This document shows positions 54,950 through 64,000 of a DNA stretch of 64,000 bases, in pieces. The translations under genes were made by a program, and so were the position numbers. The notes under the pieces are model-generated. The model did no database searches. It was not told the DNA's origin and saw only the letters and a program-made list of their open reading frames with translations. How positions within the stretch are numbered: position 1 is the first letter of the stretch; each line of letters opens with the position of its first letter. The stretch is from Aquarana catesbeiana (lineage: Eukaryota; Chordata; Amphibia; Anura; Ranidae), in assembly GCF_042186555.1 (NCBI RefSeq), contig NC_133328.1, positions 501,297,106 to 501,361,105 of the forward strand, in the 5' to 3' direction.

Positions 54950-56480
54950 GACAGCTGTCAGTAACATCTGGCATCCAGCACAAGGCCTGTATCATGTACC
55001 TGGTAGCAGAGCCTGATATGATGAGGAAGGCCTCTCTTACACCTCTGACTCGGGGCCCCTGATAGTGTAGACAGGAGGCGCAGGAGTACAGAGTGGCATG
55101 ACTGCCTGTAAGCCTTGCTAGCAGAAGGGCAGGTGTCCATGCTGGGCAGCTGAAGTTGTCAGAAGGCTCCAGGTTCCAATAAACAGGCGAACTGGTAGGC
55201 AGCTGGTAAGAAGAAGACTAAAGCAGGCTGGCACTGGTGACAGTAGGCAGCTTAGACGGTTGCTGGTAGCAGACTGTAGGTCAGCCAGAACCGCAGGGTG
55301 GTAGGCGGGTACAGGTGACAGCAGGCAGAGTAACAGGGTTAGGCAGGCCGGGTCATATACATATAGCGCCCTCACGCCCTCTGTTGAAGTCAGGATATGA
55401 CGAAACGCGTCAGTGCGTGGCCTACACGACGCCAGAAGTGATGCTTGCGCTCCACCACAGCCTGACTTGTAACCAGGAAGTAAGAGATCGCTCCTTGGGA
55501 AGCTGAGCCGGCTGACGATTAGTATGGTGAAGTGCATGCTTTGAAAACTTCCTCTGATGTGCTCTTTTGATTGCAACATTGATGTACGTATATTTATTGA
55601 AGGGGGGGCTTTGTGTGATGTGATGGGCTTTTAATTAATAAACAGGATTACACTATGTGCGCTTTTCTTTTGTTGTTTGGTGATTTTTGAGTCCTGATCA
55701 TCTGGGATTCCTCCGGAGCGGTGCTGACAGTGGCTTGTGGCTTGGATGTTTCTTTCCTTGGAGGCTTATTGATATTAGGCTCTGGTGAGTTTAACCCCCT
55801 GAGGGGAACGTGTTCTCACATGGTGGAATTGGATTGATCGGTGGAAGGTGCACACTGAATTTCTATACTATGATCACCTATGAACACTTTCTGAACCACT
55901 TTTTCAACTGCCCACCTCTCTCAAAGGACTTTTGTTTGTGAAGTTGGCCACATGTTATCCGTCTTAGCTCAACATTAGCGCTGTTTTTAGTGTGTTATTA
56001 TAGTCTTATTTGCTGATTATGGTATGTCACTATCTATGATGATTTATCTATATCTTTAAACGGCTGCTTTTACATTATTATTTTGAGTTTGCACCTCTTT
56101 GTGACAGCAAAGTGGTGTTATTCATACTTTTTCTGTATTATATCCCTGTTTCAGAACTGCATATGTCCCTGGCGCTGAGTGGTGTACTTTTGGGCCCGTA
56201 AGAACACCTTTTTACATTCATATACATATAGGATGGATCGGGTGCAGGGCACAGGAAACAAGCCGGGTCTGGAACTGGTCAGTGAAGCAGGAGCAAATGG
56301 TGTAGACAAGAACAGAGGTCAGGGGACAAGCCAAGGTAAATGCAGTTGGAGTTCAGAAAGTGGTCAAGACAAGCCGGGTCAGGAACTGGCATCAGGATAC
56401 AAAATCACAGGAACACAGGATACAGAGGAGGCTGAAGACAAAGCAGCACTGATCCTGAGCACTGGCCCAGTTTAATTACC
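54950..56480. repeat. Host repeat split by an insertion
   Basis: GGCAGGCCGGGTC (55341-55353) and ACAAGCCGGGTCTGG (56258-56272) lie in similar purine-rich CAGG/GGTC sequence on both sides of the insertion at 55366-56217, suggesting one interrupted repeat. The frames at 55118-55579 and 56179-56475 cross its borders and are not genes. Confidence 0.55.
55366..56217 (+). mobile_element. 852-bp insertion with 13-bp target duplication, Penelope-terminus-like
   Basis: TCATATACATATA is present at 55353-55365 and 56218-56230. Near the left end, TTGAAGTCAGGATATGAC folds as a GTCA/TGAC stem and is followed by GAAACGCGTC (55400-55410), like the termini at 50.4 and 52.8 kb. AATTAATAAACAGGATTACAC (about 55635) is also reminiscent of such termini. 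No coding domain. It is probably a non-coding piece of a Penelope-like element inserted by target-primed reverse transcription. Confidence 0.7.
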
Positions 56481-57190
56481 AGTTTGGTGCCAACATCTGC
56501 CACAAGTGCACATGAGCACGCACACATGTATGCGCATTAGCAAGTGCCCAATTTCTACAATCAGCTCCAGAGCTTTTGATGCTCCTATAAGTTGCTCTAT
56601 AAGATTCATCTTCTTTGTCTGTATAATGGAACATAAATCACTCCATAGTTTCACCATGAATATTCCAAACTTATCTAAATACAAATAATTCTGTTTTAAA
56701 TTAGAGCTTTGACCCATACAAAAATGTTTAGCGACCTTTACAACCTTATTTGAGATCCAGCCTCCAGCTTTGATATAAGCCTATCTGCAGGAAACAGCCC
56801 TCTTAGACAGGAAGCTCTTGGAGCAGGTGTGGAGTAGAAGGAGCATTGATATGAGACAGCTATCTGAAGCCCTGCATGTCTGCTGGAAGCGGCAAAGAAG
56901 GGCTCATACTGGAATTTTCTTCCTGCGGGTAAAACCCTTGTGTGGTGCATGCACTTTTATTTTTTTATCTGTGCTGGAGATAAGTGAACTTTTATTTTCT
57001 TGTTTTGCTGGAGTTAAGCTACAGTATTCAAGTTTGCTGCTAAAAGTAGCCTTGGAGAAATTAAAGACCTTTTATGTTATGAAACAAGGCTTTGCATGTG
57101 ATCCTGGAGCACTATCACAGTAGCTAATACCTCTGAACTTTACAGGGTATAACATAAAACAAGGTGTGAAAGGAGGACTATGTGTTTGAA
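56481..57190. other. No gene recognised
   Basis: Short overlapping frames on both strands, no domains. Confidence 0.5.
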
Positions 57191-57650
57191 GGTAAAGTGG
57201 CATTCCTGCTATACATTCTTGGAATACACCTAACTAGTCTTAGACCTATCCTCTCCTCTCTCCTAACACCTGTGCTAACTAATCTGTGTAAGAAACGTAT
57301 ATATTTAACCATTTTCAGCCTGCTGCAGTCCGGTCATATGATCTCCTGTGTCAGCCAGTGCCAGCCACAGAGGAGAGGAGAGAGCACTCTGACAGCAGCT
57401 AGTAAATCCTGGAACAATGACGTCACCCATAGGCTTCAATGGCCCATCCGTTGTCTGTGCTCCCTCCTCTTCCCTGCAGCAGCGCTGGCTGACACAGGGG
57501 AGATCACAAGACCAGACTGAAGGAGCCTGCAAAAAGGTAATTACATTGCATATACATCTTTCTCACAAAGGTTAGTTAGCATAGATGTTAGGAGAGGAGA
57601 GGGGCAGTTTTAAGGCTAGTTAGGTATATAGCCAGAATTCCACTTTAGGT
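57191..57650. mobile_element. Fold-back MITE, long imperfect inverted repeats
   Basis: GGTAAAGTGGCATTCCTGCTAT at the left and ATAGCCAGAATTCCACTTTAGG at the right are inverted matches. The arms extend about 110 bp (57191-57305 and 57545-57650), sharing ACACCTAACTAG/CTAGTTAGGT, CTCTCCTCTC/GAGAGGAGAG and GTTAG(C)TTAG-type blocks. The spacer (57306-57544) has its own inverted motif, ATCTCCTGTGTCAGCCAG and CTGGCTGACACAGGGGAGAT. Confidence 0.82.
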
Positions 57651-58969
57651 GTAAATCTGGTCACAATATGCTATACCTTTATTCTTCTATTCCTACAGTT
57701 TCCAGAAATCAGCTCTATAGTGATGTTATCAATACATGGCCAATTTACTGAAAGTGATGAAAATAATCTAAAGCATCAAGAAAAATAATGGTGTGCATGA
57801 CCATCCTTAGTAGTAAAATATTAAAATGTGTATTGAGCTGTGGGTGTATGCCACTACTTCTGAATTTTCTGAACTCTCCAAGTGAAAAGAACTGGAGAAA
57901 ATAACCTGAATAAAATATTATTTGCTCTCTCTGAAAATAAATGTATTTGTTTCATGACTAATAGCATCATTCCGCAGCTGTGGGATTTCGATAGCTATCC
58001 TTCATGGTCCAGTGGCTATCAGCTGACTTGTCATTTTCAATATTTTGGTTTCTTGCCAAAATGAAGTGACACCTCAACTGATTTGTTAGCTGAGCTAAAC
58101 TAGATTACTTGACTTGCATGTCCAATGTGAAAGCCAAAAGTAAGGTAATTAATTTGCTGCAGGTACTTAATTAGGCTTGCCCAACATAATGAATATACAT
58201 AGTGTATATTTTTAGAGCATGCCAAGTGTAATCTGCATTCTAATCTGATAAATACTTGATTGTATTTAAAGTAATGTCTCATCACTGTAGTTTATATAAC
58301 CGCCACGGATATTTTATGAAAGTTCTATTTTATTTTCATTTATAAAAATCTAGCACACTAACAGGCATAGCAATAATCCAAATACATAATACCTTCAAAG
58401 TAGCAAATTAGTAGGAAGAGAGGAAGGGCATAATATTCAGTATTTAGGTTTCTGCAAGAAAAAAATTGCAATCCTCTTAACAATTAGTTTCTTTGATTAG
58501 ATACATGATGACCTATAGGCCACAGTTTGAACATTTTTAATGAATATTTTTTTGTACATAGTAGTTGTTTGATTGCTTTATGATTGTGTCTCAGGAAACA
58601 TAGTAAATGGGGCAATATTTTGATATAGACAAATGTCTGCATGCTCCAATACAATTAAATTGATACAATTTTAGGCACTTTCAGCAATTGATTGAATCAC
58701 ATGCTGAGTATGCAGCTTATTTATCTTTTAATCTTTGCCTATGTTCCATTTTAAGCTACCGCCATGACCACAGTCCCAGGTTTACTGTTTCAGGGTTGCT
58801 CCTTTCTCTTGCAGTGTCCTATGGAGTCATTTTTTCATACAGGGACTAGAGATGTGTCTCCCTACACTGTGTGTGTTAATAGCAAGGCTTTTAGTGAGCA
58901 GGAATGCAGGGGAACATCTGGCACCTCCTGCACTTAATATAAGTTATGGCAAATGGTGCTGCAGTGTGC
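57651..58969. other. No gene recognised
   Basis: About 1.3 kb of AT-rich sequence without recognised features. Confidence 0.5.
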
Positions 58970-59190
58970 TGGAAGGTCTATTGATGCTGCCTGCTGGGGG
59001 ATTTAATTTCGCTAGTGGGAGCTATTGTTGCTGAGGAGGTCTATTGTTGTTGGTGGGTAATCTATTGCTGCCAGGGGGTCATTGTCACTGGGAGGGATCT
59101 ACTATCGAGGAAGGGGTCTATTGTCTCTGGCTGCTGGGGGTCTATTAAAGCTGGTGAGGGTCTATTGTTGCTTGCTGAGGGGTATCTATT
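58970..59190. repeat. Degenerate minisatellite (GGTCTATTGTTGCTG)
   Basis: Eight to nine irregular units of about 20-30 bp around GGTCTATTGTTGCTGG. Confidence 0.75.
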
Positions 59191-60290
59191 TTACTATTTT
59201 TCTTGTTATCATTAACAAATTCCATATTAATTAGCATCACAAAATTATGCTTGCTTCTGTATTCTCTAAAAGGGGCAGTACTGGGAGGTAGATAGGGGGT
59301 GGAACCAAGGGACATTGCTCAGGGGTGGGTAGGGGGCAGAGACAAGGGTTGAGTACCTGCACCTATTGTCTGAGAAAAAAAGCTCCAGTCAATAGAAACA
59401 CACAGCCCCATAGCCTGGGAAAGCAAGGCACTCCCATGGTCTTCCATCCTCAGCATCCTTGAAAGTTGTTAAGAATCTTAATGAATAGTTTACTGCAGAA
59501 TTTTTTTTTTGTCATTAATGTGTTTTAATTTGCTTATAGACAAACAGATGAGTCCCTCAGATGACAGGCAGGAAAACATATGTTTGCCTTAAATTGCACC
59601 AACATTGCCAACAGTTCTTGTGTGACCTACCTGATGGACTGAAGTGATGCATGCATAGTTTAGACGTTCTTTCCTTCTTTATACTGAGTCATGTTGCAGT
59701 CATGTTGCAGAGGGTATTTCCAATAGGTTAAAAAGTCTCTGTGGTTAATAATAACCACTTATGGAAGCTCTCTGCAACAGCTGCACATTGTTCACAAATT
59801 ATAGATGGCTAGTTAAATTTCCTCTAGTACAATGACAAGTTTACATTTGCTTGACCAACATGTCCACTTCTGCCATCTGATGGACATTCTTCAGCACTGT
59901 GCTGTAAGGAGGCTCATATACTTGCGCCTCCACTGGCAGCCCCCCACTGCCTTCATCCATGGTGCCCCGTGTGCCAGAGAACAGTTACAAGATCTCTTCT
60001 CTCCTTGCTGGCCTGCATCCCTGTTGGTTCCTCATCCTTCCAGCTTGTGCTCCAGTTGCTGGACAATGAGACACAGCTTCCCAGCTCCTCCCAGCATTTG
60101 CACACTGCTGCCTTGCACTTTCCCAGCTTCCTTAGCAGCTGCTTGACAATCAGTCATTGCACATGCATTTTCCAGCCCTGGGAGTGGCCTCTGGTGCAGG
60201 AGGGAACTGACTTAAACCTCACCAGTCTGTTCCTATATGATTGTGATAATGTTCCAGTTGACCAAGTATGCCTGATCTGTTGGCTTGTAC
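59191..60290. other. No gene recognised
   Basis: The frame at 59969-60439 is Cys/Leu/Ser-rich and runs into the minisatellite at 60297. The overlapping 59832-60146 frame also lacks domains. Confidence 0.5.
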
Positions 60291-60530
60291 CTGTTACTGA
60301 CCTTTGCCATGTTCACATATTTTGCCTGCTGTTTGCCTGCCCTGACCATTGTTATGTTCACAGATATACTTATTGTCTGCCCTCTACCCTGACCTTTGCT
60401 AAGTTCAGGAATATACTTACTGTCTGCCACCTGCCCTGACCTTTACCATGTTCACAGATACGCTTATGGTCCAGGGGCAGTCCTGACCCTTGCTATTTTT
60501 GCAGATTATGCCTGCTGTCTGCAAGTTATC
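60291..60530. repeat. ~47-bp minisatellite
   Basis: About five units of CCCTGACCTTTGCCATGTTC followed by ACAGATATACTTACTGTCTGC. The third and fourth units are exactly 47 bp apart. Confidence 0.85.
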
Positions 60531-61782
60531 CTAGCTCCACCAAAGTGCTTACCATCCTGTTTGCCTTCATCACTACACAATATGCCTTCCTTTTCTTACT
60601 TTTGGTCTGCTTGGGGCATTCCACAGGCTGAGTAAATAGCTTTGTGTGTTTAGACCTGGGGGCAGCCTGGCACCAATAGGCCAGATTGCCATAAGGGAAG
60701 GGGGGCTTCTAAAAATGAAACTACACTAGTCCACTATTTTTCGAACCTTGCAATGTGCACACACTGCAGCTCCACACCTGTCCTTAATCAGTGATGTTTT
60801 TTTACTGAGGTCTAAGCTTTCTTACTACCTATCTGATAAACTCACATGTTTGGATTGTTTTTCCTCTTTGACTCAAACTGCCTTTTAGACCAGGTAGTTC
60901 CTACCTAAACCCTCAACTTGTTTACTGACTATGTTTTCCTAATGCCTTCTCTGACCTCCAGCCTGTCTGACCCTGCTCTTACTTTACAATTTTGTACTGG
61001 GTCTGTCTATAGTAGACCACTGGGTCTACTATAAAAATATTTTGGCTGATGTTGGGCCTTTTGTTACTATCCTATAAATAAACACCAGTGGCATAATGTG
61101 AAAAAGTTGTAAGGGACAAACAAGGCCTGACCTGAAAAAATACCCAGTGACATGAACCTATGCAATCACTCTCACACTGGGCAAAAAAATTGGACAATTT
61201 TTATAATCATCCTAAAGGTAATTTGTCACCATGACATCATATAGAAACACAGGACAGTTTGTAAAAGAAGAGTGAAGATACCTACCTTTCTAGTATTAAA
61301 AAGCCATATCTTAGCTGCTCCAGGAGGTCCACTGAAAGTGCACAGCACTTCTGGTGGTTCAAATACTTGCAACCTCCACCATACACTGTGGTTCCTCCTG
61401 CTGGTTGCATGTCTTGCAGTGACATACAAGATGTAGGCAGTGGCAGGGGAGTAGGTATTCAAAACATCTAGATCTGTAGAATACATGCAGTGACATGGAG
61501 TTAGTGAAGCGGTGGGTTTTTAACTGACTGCTGGGATTCTAAAGGCAGCCATGTGGTTTAAAGGCAGCCATGTACCTAAAAGTGGCTGTAGCCAATTCCT
61601 TTGACTTACTGACATTTACATCTGTGCATTCATTTTAATGGCTATATATTGCTAATGTGTAGGCCCTTAACAGCAATTTTAATTGTTTCAACATTCTAAA
61701 TTCTAGAGTGCAATTGGAATGAATGTTGCTGTCAAACCGACAAGGTACTAGTGTATACAAAGCAACAGAAATATTATGAATT
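60531..61782. other. No gene recognised
   Basis: Unassigned. CCTGACC-type motifs continue weakly to about 60980. Confidence 0.5.
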
Positions 61783-61829
61783 CACACACACACACAAATA
61801 TATATATATATACACACACACACACATGC
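61783..61829. repeat. (CA)n(TA)n(CA)n compound microsatellite
   Basis: Alternating ACAC, TATA and ACAC runs. Confidence 0.95.
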
Positions 61830-62952
61830 ACACATACATTTTTTACAGTTAAGTCTATCTTGAAAAGCCAATTAAATGAGTGGCAGATCTTGTTCTGGCG
61901 AGGTCTGAAGCAGTTATCATGGAGAATAATTACCTGTCACCCACAAAAACCAATGCCCTAGTTCTGAAAATTGAGACGTTCTTTTCAGAGAAGCATGGGA
62001 ATATATCACATTCCATCTGTTGACATCATTAAAACTTTTTTCCTTTGAAGAAAAACAGTATATTTTAACATAGATGATTATTTAAAAATGATTAATTTAA
62101 TCCATAAAGAACATTGCTTGTACAAAGTTGTTTTTCCTTCGTCTTTGAAGGTTACTGAAAAGGTGATCGTGGATCTAAGTATATATATGACAAAGTTAAT
62201 TTTAAAAAACGGCTGCAGATGGGGAGCATTTTAAGTAGGTCATAGAAATGTTTCTAAGGAAAGCATTTGGTTTAGGCATAATACCAAGTGGCTGTTTGAT
62301 TGCTCATATTTAGCTCTCAGTATACACGGCTGGAGGGTTCCTGTTGAGACTGCTTTAGCTGCTGTCAACGGTCCAGGAACAGATCCAGCTGGTTGTCTTT
62401 CAAATTCTATCACTATATTACATTTAAGTTTAGGTACAAAAACAGGTCACTGGACTAAAGTCAATTCACTGTTCAAGTGAGGCAGGAGTAAATAACATTA
62501 GTAAAATCGTTCAAAAATCAATCTCTTTTAATGGTGGTTTTTGACCATGAATGCAAGATGGGCCATGCATTTATTAAAAGTAAATAGCTGAGCCTGCCAG
62601 CGGATGGCAGGAATATGATTAGTAAAAGTGTATTAAGTGACACATTCTGTTTTACAGGTATAGCTGCCAAAAGGAAAAAAAAATCAGCAAACTGAGTGGA
62701 ACCATTTATTTTGCTTATTAATCTGTGCACTACTTGTTATAGACATTTCAGTTAGAAATAAAATCATCCTCATGACCCCTGAAATATATTGAAATACCAC
62801 TATGTATAGCAGGAACATCTATAATGCTATTAACATAACAATTGTTGAGATTTGCATTTGCTTTCTGTCTTGATAACAGTGCTTCTAGGGACAGGAAATA
62901 AGGGAACAAGGACAGCCCAAAGGAGGCATTTTTATGCAAGGTTAGAACTACA
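61830..62952. other. No gene recognised
   Basis: AT-rich sequence with no recognised element and no domain-bearing frame. Confidence 0.5.
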
Positions 62953-63160
62953 TTAAAGTGAATTCCAGGCATGGCATTTTTTTCATAGTTGCACTGATCC
63001 AGCTTGGACCAATGTAACTATGCATGCACAGAAATTGGAATCCCTGTAGTAGACACAGCTACTCTACTCCTGGGATCTCCACTTGCTTTTTGAAACCTTG
63101 CCGAGTGGCTGGCTGCTGCATTGTGAACACAGGATGTGGGCCAGGCGACATTTAGGCGAA
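62953..63160 (+). repeat. Dispersed repeat, copy 2 (TTAAAGTGAATTCCAGG family)
   Basis: Collinear with 43150-43480 over GAATTCCAGGC, GTCCAGCTTGGACCAATG and GTAGTAGACACAGCTACT. Confidence 0.7.
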
Positions 63161-63880
63161 ATTTAGAGATCATTTTGCATCATATCAAAATGTCAAGACT
63201 CAAAATTGGGCACGTCCTTGAAATGGTGATAAACTACGACACCTAAAATTTTTCATAGGTGGCACTTTAAATACAGGTTATCAATTTAGAGCTTTTAAAT
63301 GTGAACTATGGCCGTAGAATTACTGAGCCCACTCAGACATTCAATTTACATGTGCAGCCCCTACATGCGTATTTGCAGTCATGAGTATATGCAGGGAAAG
63401 GGCAGAGGCAGGTGTGCATTTACATTTTTAAATTATTTATTTTAATGTCATATTATCTTTTTAGCACTTTTTTTTAACAAGCCCTTCACTTTTAGCATGA
63501 GAGGTAACTGGTTCTCTTCATGGAGACTTCAGGGGTCTATTAGACCTAGATCTATTGCCCAACTGCAGCTTGGGAGTGACAGCTCTGAACCTGGAAGTGT
63601 AGAAACGCACATTATTCTTGGTTCATTATTTGATGGGGAAATGGTATACTGGTGTCCTGGGGTGTTTACTGGGTGTCCTCCCTCGAGGAATGGTAGAAGC
63701 CAGAAACCACGTCGGGTGACACCAGCGGCATAGGGGTTGTTTGCACCTTCTTGGCACTGTAAAAGTGTTTCAACGGCTCTACAACCACCTCGATCACTTT
63801 TACATGACAGCCAATTGACGGCTGAAAAAGAAAAAAATGCCAAACTCATGGATGCAATAGCTTGCTTTAACTCCTTGAAT
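63161..63880 (+). mobile_element. Diverged TTAA-type element (38854-40062 family)
   Basis: GAAATGGTGATAAACTACG, CATAGGTGGCACTTTAAA and CCGTAGAATTACTGAGC align in order with AATGGCGACGAACTACGG, CATAGGCGACGCTTTAAA and GCTAGAATTATTGCTC of the copy at 38854-40062. The ends are not clear. The 106-codon minus frame at 63529-63849 is not supported as a gene. Confidence 0.6.
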
Positions 63881-64000
63881 ACCAGGATGTTTGTAAATGT
63901 ACCTCAGTAGACAGTGAATCAATCGCATTTGTGAACTGATTAGTCATCTCTCCTCATTCTTTGAGAAAGTAAATGTAGTTTTGCAAATCAACACTGGTCC

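Noticed and set aside
55118..55579. 153-codon minus-strand frame
   Set aside because: It crosses the left border of the insertion at 55366, so it is a chance fusion of two repeats.
59969..60439. 156-codon Cys/Leu-rich frame
   Set aside because: It extends into a 47-bp minisatellite and shows no domain or start support.

Overview
This window is repeat-dominated vertebrate DNA, most likely from a true frog (Ranidae) or a close amphibian relative. The assignment rests on recalled resemblance of several repeat types to ranid genomes: TTAA-flanked elements with CCACTTC, CCCTTTC or CCTCCCTGG ends, 434-bp MITEs with TGCCCTGTACACACG ends, Tc1 elements with long terminal repeats, L1-like LINEs and Penelope-like elements. 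No host gene, host exon, tRNA or rRNA could be supported. The only clean long open reading frame is a LINE ORF1; the other real coding sequences are broken transposon genes. Most other open frames are shadows of satellites or MITEs. The window is probably intergenic or deep intronic.

Layout. 1-2.6 kb: a duplicated ~0.7-1.0 kb segment with a TTAA-type element between the copies. 3-9.7 kb: MITEs, microsatellites, a tRNA-derived SINE, a 20-bp minisatellite and a truncated TTAA element. 10.3-10.8 kb: a Harbinger-like MITE. 12.1-15.1 kb: a Tc1 element riddled with insertions. 15.3-17.2 kb: a possible Penelope-type terminal region and a 140-bp-arm inverted repeat. 18.5-24.2 kb: a second Harbinger-like MITE, a 5'-truncated L1-like LINE, a 1.7-kb hAT-like element holding two minisatellites, and a TTAA element. 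25-28.9 kb: clustered MITEs and a paralogous segment that preserves an empty site. 28.9-34.95 kb: a LINE spanning from 5'UTR to 3' end with a perfect 15-bp target duplication, intact ORF1 and broken ORF2. 35-42.4 kb: pyrimidine-rich satellite, TTAA elements and a degenerate satellite. 43.7-48.2 kb: a promoter-like block, a 34-bp minisatellite split by a second Tc1, and a degenerate unknown reading frame. 50.3-53.0 kb: a Penelope-like element with GIY-YIG remnant and inverted terminal repeats. 55.3-56.2 kb: a 0.85-kb insertion with 13-bp target duplications. 57-64 kb: a fold-back MITE, minisatellites and diverged repeats.

The elements form a layered record. Both Tc1 copies carry the same hAT-type fold-back MITE at the same codon with the same 8-bp duplication, so a MITE-bearing Tc1 lineage itself moved. 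The LINE lost the middle of its endonuclease to a TA microsatellite. The Penelope element lost the middle of its reverse transcriptase. Insertion boundaries were read directly from matching flanking duplications. Family names come from recall of motifs, not from a database search.
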